From Faecalicatena contorta (GTDB lineage Bacteria; Bacillota; Clostridia; Lachnospirales; Lachnospiraceae), in the NCBI RefSeq assembly GCF_003149105.1, contig NZ_QGDS01000001.1:201334-265333 (forward strand): DNA of 64,000 nucleotides, given 5' to 3'. The notes below the pieces were generated by a model. The model saw nothing but the letters and a program-made list of their open reading frames with translations. It made no database searches and had not been told where the DNA came from. Each line of letters starts with the position of its first letter. Within the stretch, counting starts at the first letter, position 1. The translations under genes and the position numbers were made by a program. Below, one piece after another: positions 24,683 to 34,560 of the stretch.

Positions 24683-25612
24683 ATGAAAAAAATAAATTTT
24701 CGGAGTATAATTTTTAGCTATTTTTCTTTTATTGGGTTACTACTAATATTGCTTGCGTTTCAGATTTTCACAGAAGGACGTTTGCTCTCAAGTAGAAATT
24801 TAATGAATATTTTTAATAATTTTTTCACCATCGGTTTAGGGGCTGTCGGCGTACTGTTTCTCATGTCATTAAAAGAACTTGATCTTTCGGTGGGTGCGGC
24901 CTTAGGGTTATCGGCCGCGGTTGGCGCCTTGGCCGGAGCTAAGGGAACCGTCTTTATATTTCCGGCGGTGATGCTAACCGGCTTACTGATTGGACTAATC
25001 AATGGAGTGCTGATTTCTCGGTTAAAGGTTGAGTCATTTATCGGCACGCTGGCCGTATCCTTTATTGCCAGAGGGGTCATGGTCTTGTTATTAAACGGTT
25101 CGGTGGGTATTCCGACGGAGATGCGCAGATTTGATGCCGACCATGTCAAAATACCGGTGTTTATAGCGGTCCTGGTTCTGTTTTTTATATTATTCGAGTT
25201 TACCTCATTTGGAAAGAGCTGCCGGGCTATCGGCGCATCACAAGACGCCGCCAGACAGTCGGGCATTAGAGTTGAAAGGGTAAAGACGGCAGCTTTTGTA
25301 ATATCAGGAGCCCTTTGCGGCTTGGCAGCATTTTTCAGTTTAGTTCGTACAACTACGGCGTCTTCTAAAACCGGAGATGCATTTGAGTTTGAAGTGCTTT
25401 TGGCGGTGCTTCTCGGCGGTATGCCATTATCTGGAGGATGGGGGGTGAAATACAGAACGGCAATGGTCGGCAGTATCTCGATGGCAGTCATGCAGAACGG
25501 CATGTCGCTGATGGGAATTGATGGTTTGACCCAGCAGCTGGTAAAAGGCATAATATTAATTATCGTAGTTGTCATATCATTTGATCGAAGAAATGTAGCA
25601 GTTATCAAATAA
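24683..25612 (+). CDS. ABC importer permease (RbsC/nucleoside type), subunit 1
   Basis: 309 aa, about eight to ten membrane helices. The family signature is present: DLSVGAALGLSAAVGALAG near the N-terminal third, GTLAVSFIARGVMVLL, and CRAIGASQDAARQSGIRV, the cytoplasmic coupling loop. ATG 24683 is chosen as the GAGGGA overlapping the previous stop is correctly spaced for it (an ATG at 24674 is too close). It forms the channel with the second permease gene. Confidence 0.88.
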   Translation: MKKINFRSIIFSYFSFIGLLLILLAFQIFTEGRLLSSRNLMNIFNNFFTIGLGAVGVLFLMSLKELDLSVGAALGLSAAVGALAGAKGTVFIFPAVMLTGLLIGLINGVLISRLKVESFIGTLAVSFIARGVMVLLLNGSVGIPTEMRRFDADHVKIPVFIAVLVLFFILFEFTSFGKSCRAIGASQDAARQSGIRVERVKTAAFVISGALCGLAAFFSLVRTTTASSKTGDAFEFEVLLAVLLGGMPLSGGWGVKYRTAMVGSISMAVMQNGMSLMGIDGLTQQLVKGIILIIVVVISFDRRNVAVIK

Positions 25613-25627
25613 TCTAGGAGGAAGAAT

Positions 25628-26794
25628 ATGAAAAAAGTATTATCGTTATTATTAGCAGCAGTATTGGTGGTATCGGCATTAACTGGATGCGGTGCCAAAG
25701 GTGACAGTGAAGAAAAGCAAACAGAAAACGGCGGAGATAACCCGGCTGCATTTAGTATTGGATTTCCGTGGGCAACATCATCAACCGATCCGACTTTTGT
25801 ATCAATTGTCAATAATGTCCGGGCAGCGGTTGAAGCTGCAGGCGGCGAGCTGGTTTTAGTCGAGAGTGATCTGTCCGCAGAAGATTTAATTAATAATGTT
25901 TCAGATCTGATTAGCCGCGATGTGGACGGCATTATCTTAATGCCGGCATCTGATTCCATGTTGGCGACAGTCAATCAGATGTGCACCGAGGCCGAGGTAT
26001 ACTATGGTACGATGTTTAGGACCATTAACGACGACAGCATCAGAGAAGAGGTGTATAGCTCAGAGTATTTTACCGGCGGATGTTTTGAAGATGATGAGAT
26101 ATGTGCCTTTAACATTGTCAATAACATGGTGGATCAAGGGGTCAAGAATCTGTGTGTAATCAATATTGCGAAAGGTGACACCTCTTCCGATTTGCGTGAT
26201 AAAGGGATTGAAAAGGCGGTGGAAGAGACTGGTATTAATCTCCTCAATACGACGTATGGCATAGCATCACAAACCGATATGACTAAGGCAATCGAAAGTT
26301 ATCTGGCGGCTTATCCAGAGCTGGATGGAATTCTATTAGCCGGAACTTATGCCGACGCAGCTCTGCCAACGATTGAGAAAACCTTATCTGACCATAAGAA
26401 ATCTGGTGATATCATTGTCGGCAGAATTGACTTTGACTTTACAATGGGTGAATATTTTGAGAATGGTTCTTTCCATGTGGCATATGGCGGTCAGCAGCAG
26501 ATTGATCCGCTGTTGTCAACAGTAATACTAGTTAATGCAGTTATCGGAACACCGATTGTGGAAGGCGAACCATATAACTTGGTTACCAATTATCTGGAAC
26601 TCACTTCGGCTGAAGAAGCAAATGATTTCCTCAAATATTTCCTTGGCGATAATGCAGTGTATACAGCCGATGAAATCAAAGAGAGAATGATTAAATTCTA
26701 TAACAAAGATATTAGTAAAGAAACCTTTGAAGGGATTGTCGATGAATTTAGCGTACAAAACGTCGTTGAAAGACATGAAGGGATGGAAGATTAA
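25628..26794 (+). CDS. substrate-binding lipoprotein of the ABC importer
   Basis: 388 aa. Signal peptide with lipobox LTGC (Cys21), then a Ser/Glu/Asn linker and a periplasmic-binding-protein type 1 fold (FSIGFPWATSSTDPTFVSIVNNVRAAVEAAGGEL, SRDVDGIILMPASD, LDGILLAGTYADAALPTIEKTL). It captures the ligand outside the membrane and delivers it to the permeases. The ligand is a sugar or nucleoside by family. Start well supported by AGGAGGAAG. Confidence 0.88.
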   Translation: MKKVLSLLLAAVLVVSALTGCGAKGDSEEKQTENGGDNPAAFSIGFPWATSSTDPTFVSIVNNVRAAVEAAGGELVLVESDLSAEDLINNVSDLISRDVDGIILMPASDSMLATVNQMCTEAEVYYGTMFRTINDDSIREEVYSSEYFTGGCFEDDEICAFNIVNNMVDQGVKNLCVINIAKGDTSSDLRDKGIEKAVEETGINLLNTTYGIASQTDMTKAIESYLAAYPELDGILLAGTYADAALPTIEKTLSDHKKSGDIIVGRIDFDFTMGEYFENGSFHVAYGGQQQIDPLLSTVILVNAVIGTPIVEGEPYNLVTNYLELTSAEEANDFLKYFLGDNAVYTADEIKERMIKFYNKDISKETFEGIVDEFSVQNVVERHEGMED

Positions 26795-26797
26795 AAC

Positions 26798-27763
26798 ATG
26801 AAACGAGTACTGAAGAATAGCCTGATCACATTGCTACTGCCGATTGCAGTATATAGCGTATTTTTAATTGCCAGCTTCAAGCGTTTTGGGAATGTAAACA
26901 CTGCTTATACCATTTTTCTGCAGTCGATCATTCCGACAATCACCGCATATGCATATGCTTTCATCCACATTAGCGGTCTGTTTGATTTTACCATTGGCTC
27001 GCGGATTATCATCAGCGGCTTAATCGGTGGTATCGCTTCAGCGCAATACGGGTTGACCGGGCTGATTCTTGGTACACTGATTGCAAGTCTGGCGGCAGCG
27101 TTGCTAACCGGAGTACTAAACTGGCTGTGTAAAATCCCATCACTTATTTTAACGATGGCGTTGACGATGGTCTTCGAAATCATTGGTAAAAAGATATCTG
27201 GGCGATTTAGCTTTGTCACCATCGATTATCAATATGCAGTGCTTGGCACAGCACCCCAAATCATTTTTGTGTTAATTGTGTCGGCAGGATTGTTTTACTG
27301 CATTATCAACTATACTGAATTTAGTTTTCATATGAGAGCGATTGGCAGCGATGAAGTGGTGGCGAAAAACGCCGGCATCAAGGTTCAGAAAATCAAGATC
27401 GGCAGTTTCCTGATTGGCAGTATCTTTGTCGCCATCGCCGCAGTTTTAACCATCAGTCAATCCGGCTCAATTGGTGCCCAAACCAATCTGGGCAGTGCCT
27501 CCTTGTTGTTTAAGCCCTTGATGGGAATTATCATCGCAATGGTACTGCGGCCGTTCTGTAACTTGACTTTTGGGATTTTTATCAGCCAATTAATGCTCAA
27601 TACCATTTTCGTCGGTCTGATTGCGTTAGGTCTGCCCGACACCTTCCAGAACATCGTCCTGGGCGGCTTCCTGCTGATTATTATGGTCGGCTCGAATAGT
27701 TTAGAATGGATCAAAGAAAAAAGAGTGAGACAAAAAAAGATTGCACCCGAAATTGCCGGGTAA
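26798..27763 (+). CDS. ABC importer permease, subunit 2
   Basis: 321 aa, multi-pass. Signature FDFTIGSRIIISGLIGGIASAQYG and the coupling loop MRAIGSDEVVAKNAGIKVQKIKI are visible. It starts 3 bp after the binding-protein stop, so the genes are tightly coupled. The two permeases are not close duplicates and probably form a heterodimer. Confidence 0.87.
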   Translation: MKRVLKNSLITLLLPIAVYSVFLIASFKRFGNVNTAYTIFLQSIIPTITAYAYAFIHISGLFDFTIGSRIIISGLIGGIASAQYGLTGLILGTLIASLAAALLTGVLNWLCKIPSLILTMALTMVFEIIGKKISGRFSFVTIDYQYAVLGTAPQIIFVLIVSAGLFYCIINYTEFSFHMRAIGSDEVVAKNAGIKVQKIKIGSFLIGSIFVAIAAVLTISQSGSIGAQTNLGSASLLFKPLMGIIIAMVLRPFCNLTFGIFISQLMLNTIFVGLIALGLPDTFQNIVLGGFLLIIMVGSNSLEWIKEKRVRQKKIAPEIAG

Positions 27764-27777
27764 AGGAGATGAAAATA

Positions 27778-28833
27778 ATGAAATATCCCGTGTTATCCGA
27801 ACTGGAAAGAAGAAAGATGTTACTCCCGCCCCAGGGGAAAATTAACGTTGTAATTGATTCCGATACATACAATGAAGTGGACGATCAGTTTGCCGTCTCT
27901 TATGCACTGATGTCTCCAGAGCGGCTAAATGTAGAAGCGGTTTATGCGGCCCCATTTTCCTCAGGGTTCTTTGATAATTTAATAAAACAAGATGATGTGG
28001 CAGCGCCGATGACCAGCGATATTAAAGAGGGTCTGGAGTTGAGCTATCAGGAAATCATCAAGATTTTTAAGCATCTAGAAATATCCCCGGAGGGAAAGGT
28101 ATTCCGCGGTTCTGACAGCTATATGAAGGATAAGCAGACGCCAATTGCAAGCGATGCTGCAAAGGATTTGGTAAAACGGGCGATGGCCAGCGAGGATATC
28201 TTATATGTGGCAGCGCTGGGCGAGATTACCAACATCGCTTCGGCAATCCTGATGGAACCAGAAATTATTAAGAAGATAGTGATTGTCTGGCTGTCGGGGC
28301 AGCCGTTATATTGGCCCCATACTTTAGAATTTAATATTGGACAGGATGTTTATGCGTCACAGATTATCATGGAATGTGGTGTGCCGCTGGTCATGGTTCC
28401 GTGTATGACGGTAGCCTCACACCTGGTGACAACAAGTGCTGAGCTGACAGAATGTTTAAAAGGCAAAAGCCGGATTGGCACATTCCTGGCGGATACGGTT
28501 ATTGAACAGTTATCTCCAGAAGCGGCTAATAATATGTTGTCTCTATTCCGCCTGACTTACCTGCAGGGTGTCGACGACTATGCTGAGACAATGACCGAAG
28601 AGAGTCAATTTATGGCAATGGCCAGCTCGCGTATCATCTGGGATATATCGGTCATTGGTTATCTTATCAACCCCAGATGGTGTCCGACCACACTGGTATC
28701 AGCACCGCGGTTGACGGATGATGTGAAATGGCAGATGCAACAGCAAAGCCATCTGATCAGAATGTGTAATTTTGTTTATCGGGACGGCATTTTCGGTGAT
28801 ATGTTCGAAAAATTAAGCCGGGCGCCTAAATAA
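27778..28833 (+). CDS. nucleoside hydrolase family protein
   Basis: 351 aa. The calcium-site motif appears as DSDTYNEVDDQFAVSYAL, the clostridial variant of the classic DxDxGxDD. LYVAALGEITNIASAIL follows, then NIGQDVYASQIIME. Enzymes of this family split nucleosides into base and ribose in the cytoplasm. ATG 27778 has AGGAG 9 bases upstream; longer starts run into the preceding permease gene. A terminator follows the stop. Its place in the importer operon suggests that imported nucleosides are its substrate (inference). Confidence 0.85.
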   Translation: MKYPVLSELERRKMLLPPQGKINVVIDSDTYNEVDDQFAVSYALMSPERLNVEAVYAAPFSSGFFDNLIKQDDVAAPMTSDIKEGLELSYQEIIKIFKHLEISPEGKVFRGSDSYMKDKQTPIASDAAKDLVKRAMASEDILYVAALGEITNIASAILMEPEIIKKIVIVWLSGQPLYWPHTLEFNIGQDVYASQIIMECGVPLVMVPCMTVASHLVTTSAELTECLKGKSRIGTFLADTVIEQLSPEAANNMLSLFRLTYLQGVDDYAETMTEESQFMAMASSRIIWDISVIGYLINPRWCPTTLVSAPRLTDDVKWQMQQQSHLIRMCNFVYRDGIFGDMFEKLSRAPK

Positions 28834-28844
28834 AGAAAACAAGA

Positions 28845-28878
28845 AAAGGACACTGCATTATGGAAGTGTCCTTTCTGT
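28845..28878 (+). terminator. terminator closing the importer-hydrolase operon
   Basis: AAAGGACACT (28845-28854) pairs perfectly with AGTGTCCTTT (28865-28874), followed by CTGTTT. It separates the importer unit from the kinase/two-component unit. A TATAAT at 28900-28905 is the likely -10 for the next gene. Confidence 0.85.
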
Positions 28879-28927
28879 TTATTCCTTAAGTATCTATGGT
28901 ATAATAAATCAGAAAGGTTATAAAAAT

Positions 28928-29800
28928 ATGAAAATATTGAATTTCGGCTCATTAAATTTAGATTATGTGTATGCGGTCAAAGAGATTGTAAAACCAGGTG
29001 AAACCATTGATTCTTTTGATTTGCAATGCTATCCCGGCGGCAAGGGACTTAATCAGTCACTGGCAATCAGACGGGCCGGTCATGAAATCTTCCATGCCGG
29101 AATGATCGGTGTTGATGGGGAAAGTTTGAGGGAGCTTCTGGTAGCCGATGGAGTCGACTGTACTTATTTAAAAGTGGTGGCAAAAAGAACCGGGAATGCA
29201 ATTATCCAGGTTGATGAAAGCGGTCAGAACTGCATTATCTTATACGGCGGCGCTAATAGGATGAATGACCCGTCTTTCAGCGAAGCAATACTTAAAAACT
29301 TTGGCGAGGGTGATATCTTACTGCTTCAAAATGAAATAAATGGGATTGATTTGTTGATTGAAAAGGCATATCAGAAAAAGATGTATATTGTCTTGAATCC
29401 TTCGCCAATTAATGATGAGCTTTTAAAATGTGATTTCAGTAAGGTGTCGCTGTTTATTATGAACGAACATGAAGGGGCGATGATTACCGGAGTCTCTGAT
29501 GAAAGTGATATTTTAAGGGTAATGAGGCAAAAGTACCAGCATGCTGAGGTGGTTTTAACCTTGGGTGAAAAGGGCAGTATCTATCAATATCAGGAGATGG
29601 TTCTCAAGCAGCCAGCAATTCCGGCTGCGGTTAAAGACACGACGGCAGCGGGTGATACATTTACCGGCTATTACCTGGCTTTAAAGGCTGATGGAAAAAC
29701 GATTGAAGACTGCTTAGAGCAGGCTTCTAAAGCGGCGGCATTAGCAGTCGGCAAGAAAGGGGCGGCCGGTTCAATCCCTTATCAAGATGAACTAAAATAA
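28928..29800 (+). CDS. PfkB-family sugar kinase (ribokinase-like)
   Basis: 290 aa. Both PfkB signatures are present: YPGGKGLNQSLAIRRAG near residues 38-54 and KDTTAAGDTFTGYY with the catalytic Asp near 246. The length and the NxxGxxG start (NFGSLNLDYVYAV) match ribokinase. It would phosphorylate the ribose or deoxyribose released by the neighbouring hydrolase. AAAGG precedes the ATG. It lies 20 bp before the response regulator and is probably co-transcribed with it. Confidence 0.87.
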   Translation: MKILNFGSLNLDYVYAVKEIVKPGETIDSFDLQCYPGGKGLNQSLAIRRAGHEIFHAGMIGVDGESLRELLVADGVDCTYLKVVAKRTGNAIIQVDESGQNCIILYGGANRMNDPSFSEAILKNFGEGDILLLQNEINGIDLLIEKAYQKKMYIVLNPSPINDELLKCDFSKVSLFIMNEHEGAMITGVSDESDILRVMRQKYQHAEVVLTLGEKGSIYQYQEMVLKQPAIPAAVKDTTAAGDTFTGYYLALKADGKTIEDCLEQASKAAALAVGKKGAAGSIPYQDELK

Positions 29801-29820
29801 AGCAAAAAGGAAGTGATGAT

Positions 29821-31368
29821 ATGAAGCAGATAACCGTAATGATTGTAGATGATGAACGGCTGGTGGTTGAAGATTTACGAACCATCGTTGACTGGCAAGC
29901 GCTGGGGTTTCATATAGTCACTACCGCGGCAAATGGCAAACAGGCACTAATAAAGTTTCGTGAATATCATCCGCAGGTGGTGATTACCGATATCAAAATG
30001 CCATTCATGGATGGTATTGAGTTGATCAAAAGACTGCGGGAAGAAAATCAAGCGACACAGATTTTGCTGCTGACTGCTTATGAAGATTTTAGTTATGCCA
30101 AAAGTGCAATTCGTTACGGCATCAATGATTATATTATTAAAGGTACTATTACGAAAGAAAGTTTTAGTGAGGTTCTAGGTAAATTAAGGGGCTTGATAAA
30201 AGAGCAAGAACAGGTTTCAAATCTGCTTGCTCAAAATCGCCTGACCGAATTTTTCCAGGCGGATGATAACACTATGAAGGATGCTGGCAGCGACTTCACA
30301 AGTGAACGCTATAACTATCTGATTATCGAACAGGATTTGCCTGTCTTTCTCCCGGCTGATTATGATCTGAGCCAATATCAAATCCGCATCGATAAAATCC
30401 TAAAAGACTGCTGTGAAATCGAACTGGAGGATGCCGATATTGTGATGGCGGTAAAGCTTGATGCCAATCGCATTCTGATGGTGATTGAACCCGAGGAACA
30501 TCTCATATCAGAGCGGATCGATGCGATATATCGTTACAAGAATCGTTTCAAAAAGAATCTCGCGCAAAGCTTTCAGCGCTCGTTCACAATCTATATTGTC
30601 GGTCAGCGCATGAGCCTGCTAAAGTTTAAAGAGCTGTATCAGAGCAGCAAAGCCGTTTTTTCTCAGAAATACTTTATCAGCAATGCCGAAACAATCGATT
30701 TAACAGAACCTTTTAAAAATCCGGCTAAGAAGGCTAACACCTCAGATATTTCGCGGCTTGACAAGGCTGTAGGCAAGAATGATGTCAAAGAGATAGTTGC
30801 AGAAATTGAAGGTATCTTTGAAACGATGCCGCAAGATTATAAACATTTGAATCTGCTTGCCGGTGAAATGTATAGTCTGCTGACGAGACAAGTCAAAGCG
30901 CTGGCGGGGACCAACTTAGGAACAGTCAAGAGCGGGCTGGATTGGGATTGTTGGCTGCGGGCGAAAGATATCTGCAAATGGTTTTGTACTCAATTTTCAT
31001 TACTTGCAGACATTAGAAAGAATCAGGAATTTGGTAAATATTCGCGACCAGTTGTAAAGGTGCGGCAATATATTGCCGCGAATTTTCAGCGTCAATCCCT
31101 ATCTATTAAAGAAATCGCCGATGTGATAAACCTAAGCATTGGTCATCTCTCGATGATTTTTAAGAAGGAGACCGGAATGACGTTGAATGCTTATATTACC
31201 CAAGTTCGTCTTGAAGAGGCTAAGATATTATTGCTGGCAGGAGAAAAGAAAATCTATGAAATAGCAGATGCGGTGGGCTATCAGACCGGTCAGTATTTCA
31301 GCCAGATATTTTATAAACAAGAAGGTTGCTATCCCAGCGAATATTTAAATAAGGAAACGAATTTATGA
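29821..31368 (+). CDS. YesN-type AraC response regulator
   Basis: 515 aa. Receiver domain at 1-120 with DDE near the N-terminus, phospho-acceptor Asp in VVITDIKMPFMDG (about residue 59) and the Lys of DYIIKG. The middle part is a variable helical region. The C-terminal 100 residues carry two AraC HTHs, SIKEIADVINLSIGHLSMIF and YEIADAVGYQTGQYFSQIF. AAGGAAG precedes the ATG and the stop overlaps the kinase start (ATGA). Probable target: the four ATATGA sites at 23051-23116. Confidence 0.9.
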   Translation: MKQITVMIVDDERLVVEDLRTIVDWQALGFHIVTTAANGKQALIKFREYHPQVVITDIKMPFMDGIELIKRLREENQATQILLLTAYEDFSYAKSAIRYGINDYIIKGTITKESFSEVLGKLRGLIKEQEQVSNLLAQNRLTEFFQADDNTMKDAGSDFTSERYNYLIIEQDLPVFLPADYDLSQYQIRIDKILKDCCEIELEDADIVMAVKLDANRILMVIEPEEHLISERIDAIYRYKNRFKKNLAQSFQRSFTIYIVGQRMSLLKFKELYQSSKAVFSQKYFISNAETIDLTEPFKNPAKKANTSDISRLDKAVGKNDVKEIVAEIEGIFETMPQDYKHLNLLAGEMYSLLTRQVKALAGTNLGTVKSGLDWDCWLRAKDICKWFCTQFSLLADIRKNQEFGKYSRPVVKVRQYIAANFQRQSLSIKEIADVINLSIGHLSMIFKKETGMTLNAYITQVRLEEAKILLLAGEKKIYEIADAVGYQTGQYFSQIFYKQEGCYPSEYLNKETNL

Positions 31369-33122
31369 AACCATCTAAATCGATTAAATCAAAAATATAC
31401 CGGACTATTGTTTTAATTGGCATTATCATGTTTTTTTCCTCGCTGATTCTGTCCACGCTGATTATGGTACCGTCTTTTGGGGAAAGGGAGATAGAAGGGA
31501 TATCAAATACCAGTGTGGAGATGGTTCAGCAGATTGATTCGACCATTTCTTTTGCCCAGGACTATACCGAGAATCTAGCTTTATCGGTGGCACAAAATAA
31601 CAATATCATGAATTATTTTTATGATTCTACTGAACAGAATAAGCAGATTGCGACCTTGCATCTGAATCAATTAATCAGTGCCGAAGGGCTGATTCGCTGT
31701 GTTATGATTGAAAAGGTCGATGGTCCCCGGCTGGATTCCCTGACGAAAATATCCGAAAACGATAAGGAGCAGCTCGACACGGAGTGGTACCAGAGAATTT
31801 ATGATTCATCGTTTGGCAGCAGTCTGTCGCCGGTATATACGGCCAGTGTAAACAATGAAAATGCAGTCACTACAGCCTATTCAAAAGTATTTTATACCTA
31901 TAATAAACGTTATGTTTATACCGTGTTTATCAATTTAAACAAATTATTATACGAAACCAGAGTCATCGGCGATACCGCCTTTGATCACTATGGACTGATT
32001 GATTCAGAGGGGAATATCTTTTATTCCCGGGGTAAGGAGGATTGGGCAGCGCTGTCGCGAGAAAATGCCGGTCAGAGTCTGCGCAATCAAATCCGCCATA
32101 GCAATGGAGCAATTAGTCTGGTGCAAGGGTCGGTTAATAATAAATGGGCCGTTTCAGTGGTTGTCTCATATGGTACGATTCTGCATGGTTTTGCCAGATA
32201 TATTGTCGCTATGCTGATTATTTTGACCTCCTTTTTGGTCCTGGTGCTATTGTTTCTATCGCGGGCGATGAGTAGAATTATCAAACCCGTCACCAGCTTA
32301 TCACACAGCATGGAGTCGGTGGCGTTGAAAAACCTGGACTGTGAAGTTGAAGTGGTGGGCGATGATGAGATTGGCAGGCTGGGGGTATCGTTTAATACGA
32401 TGCTGGCAGACCTCAAAGAAAGTCTGGAGATTATTAGGAAGAAAGAAGAAGAAAAACAACAGATTAAGTTCAGTCTGCTGATTAGCCAGATCGACCCTCA
32501 TTTCATCTATAATACGATTAATAGTATCAACTATCTGGCTCGTCAGAATCGCTGTGAGGATGTCGTGACGATGAATTCAGCATTGATTTCAATACTGTGC
32601 GACCGGCTGCGGGTAAATGATATTGAAATTACTGATACAATTTCCAATGAAATCAAGGTACTGGAGCAGTATATCATTATCCAGCGGTATCGATATGATG
32701 GAAAATTAAATTTGACTTGGAGGGTGGATGACGACCTTCTGGAAGAACAGATTCCCAAGAATCTGATTCAGCCGCTGGTGGAGAACTCACTGTTTCACGG
32801 TTTAATCAATGAGGAGACTGGAGATATTGAAGGAACGATTGAAATTATCATTTTGAAACAGCAAAATAGTATCGTAATCAAAGTCCAGGATGATGGTCAG
32901 GGAATGAGTGAAGAACGTTTAAAACAAGTCCGAGAAGCTCACTATCGACCCGAAGAAAGAGGGCGGGGAATCGGGTTGTCCAATATCCGTGAGCGTTTAT
33001 TCTATCTGTACCGGACATATGATGGCATGAAGATTGAAAGTGGTTTAAAAAAAGGTACGGTAATCACCTTGACTCTGCCGGTTCACCGGCTGGATGAAAA
33101 GTATGTAACACTAGACAATTAA
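31365..33122 (+). CDS. YesM-type sensor histidine kinase
   Basis: 585 aa. An N-terminal membrane helix (about 15-33), a large extracytoplasmic domain, a second helix near 280-300, a HAMP segment with MESVALKNLDCEVEVVG, the His-kinase region LLISQIDPHFIYNTINSI (His in DPHF), and an HATPase with ENSLFHGL and GRGIGLSNIRERL. The layout is that of YesM/LytS kinases, which sense an outside ligand. It overlaps the regulator by 4 bp. Confidence 0.9.
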   Translation: MKPSKSIKSKIYRTIVLIGIIMFFSSLILSTLIMVPSFGEREIEGISNTSVEMVQQIDSTISFAQDYTENLALSVAQNNNIMNYFYDSTEQNKQIATLHLNQLISAEGLIRCVMIEKVDGPRLDSLTKISENDKEQLDTEWYQRIYDSSFGSSLSPVYTASVNNENAVTTAYSKVFYTYNKRYVYTVFINLNKLLYETRVIGDTAFDHYGLIDSEGNIFYSRGKEDWAALSRENAGQSLRNQIRHSNGAISLVQGSVNNKWAVSVVVSYGTILHGFARYIVAMLIILTSFLVLVLLFLSRAMSRIIKPVTSLSHSMESVALKNLDCEVEVVGDDEIGRLGVSFNTMLADLKESLEIIRKKEEEKQQIKFSLLISQIDPHFIYNTINSINYLARQNRCEDVVTMNSALISILCDRLRVNDIEITDTISNEIKVLEQYIIIQRYRYDGKLNLTWRVDDDLLEEQIPKNLIQPLVENSLFHGLINEETGDIEGTIEIIILKQQNSIVIKVQDDGQGMSEERLKQVREAHYRPEERGRGIGLSNIRERLFYLYRTYDGMKIESGLKKGTVITLTLPVHRLDEKYVTLDN

Positions 33123-33232
33123 TGAGCATTATGATTGATAGCATTGTATATAAAGTGATATTCAGTGCTATACTTTGGGTTTCAGCTTTGATATAATTAG
33201 TCAAAACAGGGTTTAGAAAGGAAACAAAGCCA

Positions 33233-33562
33233 ATGATTACGATAGATGACTTTGATAAAGTAGATATGAGAGTTGGTACAATTATAGAGGCATCCATAAA
33301 TAAAAAAGCTAAAAAACCTGCATATAAACTTGTAGTTGATTTTGGTGATGAAATTGGAACGAAGACATCCTCAGCGCAACTTACGGTACTTTACACTGCA
33401 GAGCAGTTGATTGGCAGGCAAGTGATTGCAGTAGTAAATTTCCCTCCCCGCCGAGTAGCCGGCGTCAAGAGTGAAGTGCTGATTTTGGGATGTGATTCAC
33501 AGCAGGGTACTGTATTACTTAATCCAGCAGAAATTGTTGAAAATGGCGACCGTATTTATTAA
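33233..33562 (+). CDS. csaA: CsaA-type tRNA-binding domain protein
   Basis: 109 aa, the full length for CsaA. ITIDDFDKVDMRVGTIIEA at the N-terminus and VIAVVNFPPRRVAGVKSEVLILG in the middle are diagnostic. The OB fold binds tRNA; Bacillus CsaA has also been reported as a chaperone. GAAAGGAAAC precedes the ATG. Monocistronic, with a GNAT gene 44 bp downstream. A free-standing gene, not a methionyl-tRNA synthetase fragment. Confidence 0.9.
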   Translation: MITIDDFDKVDMRVGTIIEASINKKAKKPAYKLVVDFGDEIGTKTSSAQLTVLYTAEQLIGRQVIAVVNFPPRRVAGVKSEVLILGCDSQQGTVLLNPAEIVENGDRIY

Positions 33563-33606
33563 ACAAGACTCACGGAGTGTTTTGCGGCGAAGAGGAACGT
33601 GTGTAT

Positions 33607-34050
33607 ATGCAAGAGGTGACAATTAGAGAAGCAACCAGTATGGATATGAGTGATATAATGAAGTTACAGGTAAAAGTATTTGCAGGTGAACAAGAAATTC
33701 CGGAAGATATAATTGAGGTAATTGGAGAAGACGTTACCCGGTGGTGGTGTGCTGCAATAGATTCATTGGTTGTAGGGGCGGTAGCGGCGTGGAAAGAAGA
33801 CAATCAGATTCATTGGGGGAGATTTGCAGTAAATAATACTTACAGGGGAAAACAAATTGGTACAAGGTTAGCCCGGCACTCATTGGAGGCCCTGTTTTCA
33901 CAAGGGGTTGAAGAAGTTTATATGGATGCACGGGATGCAACTGTAGGAATTATTTGTAGTATGGGTGGGAAAATTATTGGTAAACCTGTTCCTTTTTACA
34001 AAGGTACAGTAACACCGGTAGTTATATCAAGAGAAGATTACTATAGATAG
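33607..34050 (+). CDS. GNAT-family N-acetyltransferase
   Basis: 147 aa. [22 protein letters not shown] is the usual GNAT opening. [26 protein letters not shown] holds motif A (RGKQIG), and [15 protein letters not shown] the next strand. The C-terminus ISREDYYR is short. The ATG at 33607 is selected from several possible starts (GTG at 33577 and 33601); the SD GAGGA is 10 bases upstream. Substrate unknown. Confidence 0.82.
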   Translation: MQEVTIREATSMDMSDIMKLQVKVFAGEQEIPEDIIEVIGEDVTRWWCAAIDSLVVGAVAAWKEDNQIHWGRFAVNNTYRGKQIGTRLARHSLEALFSQGVEEVYMDARDATVGIICSMGGKIIGKPVPFYKGTVTPVVISREDYYR

Positions 34051-34072
34051 ATTTTTATTACGGAGGTTCTAT

Positions 34073-34423
34073 ATGGAAAAACATCGTATATTTGCAACTA
34101 GTGTTTCAAGTGTATACCCTTTTTATGTAGCTAAGGCTGAAAAGAAGAGCCGTACAAAAGAAGAGGTTGATGAGATTATACGCTGGCTTACCGGATACAG
34201 CCAGGAAGAGTTAGAGTCCCAATTGGAAAAGGACACCAATTTTGAAGATTTTTTTACAGAAGCCCCAAATCTGAATCCGTCAAGATTTTTAATCAAAGGC
34301 GTAATTTGTGGAATACGGGTGGAAGAAATTGAAGACCCAATGATGCGGGAACTTCGCTATTTGGACAAGTTAATAGATGAATTGGCCAAGGGCAAAAAAA
34401 TGGACAAAATTTTACGTCATTAA
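34073..34423 (+). CDS. DUF2200 family protein
   Basis: 116 aa. The sequence [39 protein letters not shown], then [49 protein letters not shown] is typical of DUF2200, a conserved bacterial family without a known role. CGGAGG lies 9 bases upstream. It ends with a Lys-rich tail. It follows the GNAT gene by 22 bp and may share its transcript. Confidence 0.85.
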   Translation: MEKHRIFATSVSSVYPFYVAKAEKKSRTKEEVDEIIRWLTGYSQEELESQLEKDTNFEDFFTEAPNLNPSRFLIKGVICGIRVEEIEDPMMRELRYLDKLIDELAKGKKMDKILRH

Positions 34424-34560
34424 CAATAAGAAAATATTGTCAGTACACCCACTATGAGGTAAGATATTAAAATGCGAACAGCTTCACGAGGCGGTACAGC
34501 AGACAACTGAATTTTGAATAAACTTCAGTAAATACATTAAGATAAGGAAGGGTAAAGGAT

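Noticed and set aside
24760..25974. 404-codon open frame on the minus strand opposite the permease and lipoprotein genes
   Set aside because: It mirrors two well-supported genes, has low-complexity Thr/Ser/Pro/Ala composition and no SD or family motifs.
33233..33562. Fragment of methionyl-tRNA synthetase (C-terminal tRNA-binding domain)
   Set aside because: It has its own start and SD and matches free-standing CsaA over its whole length.
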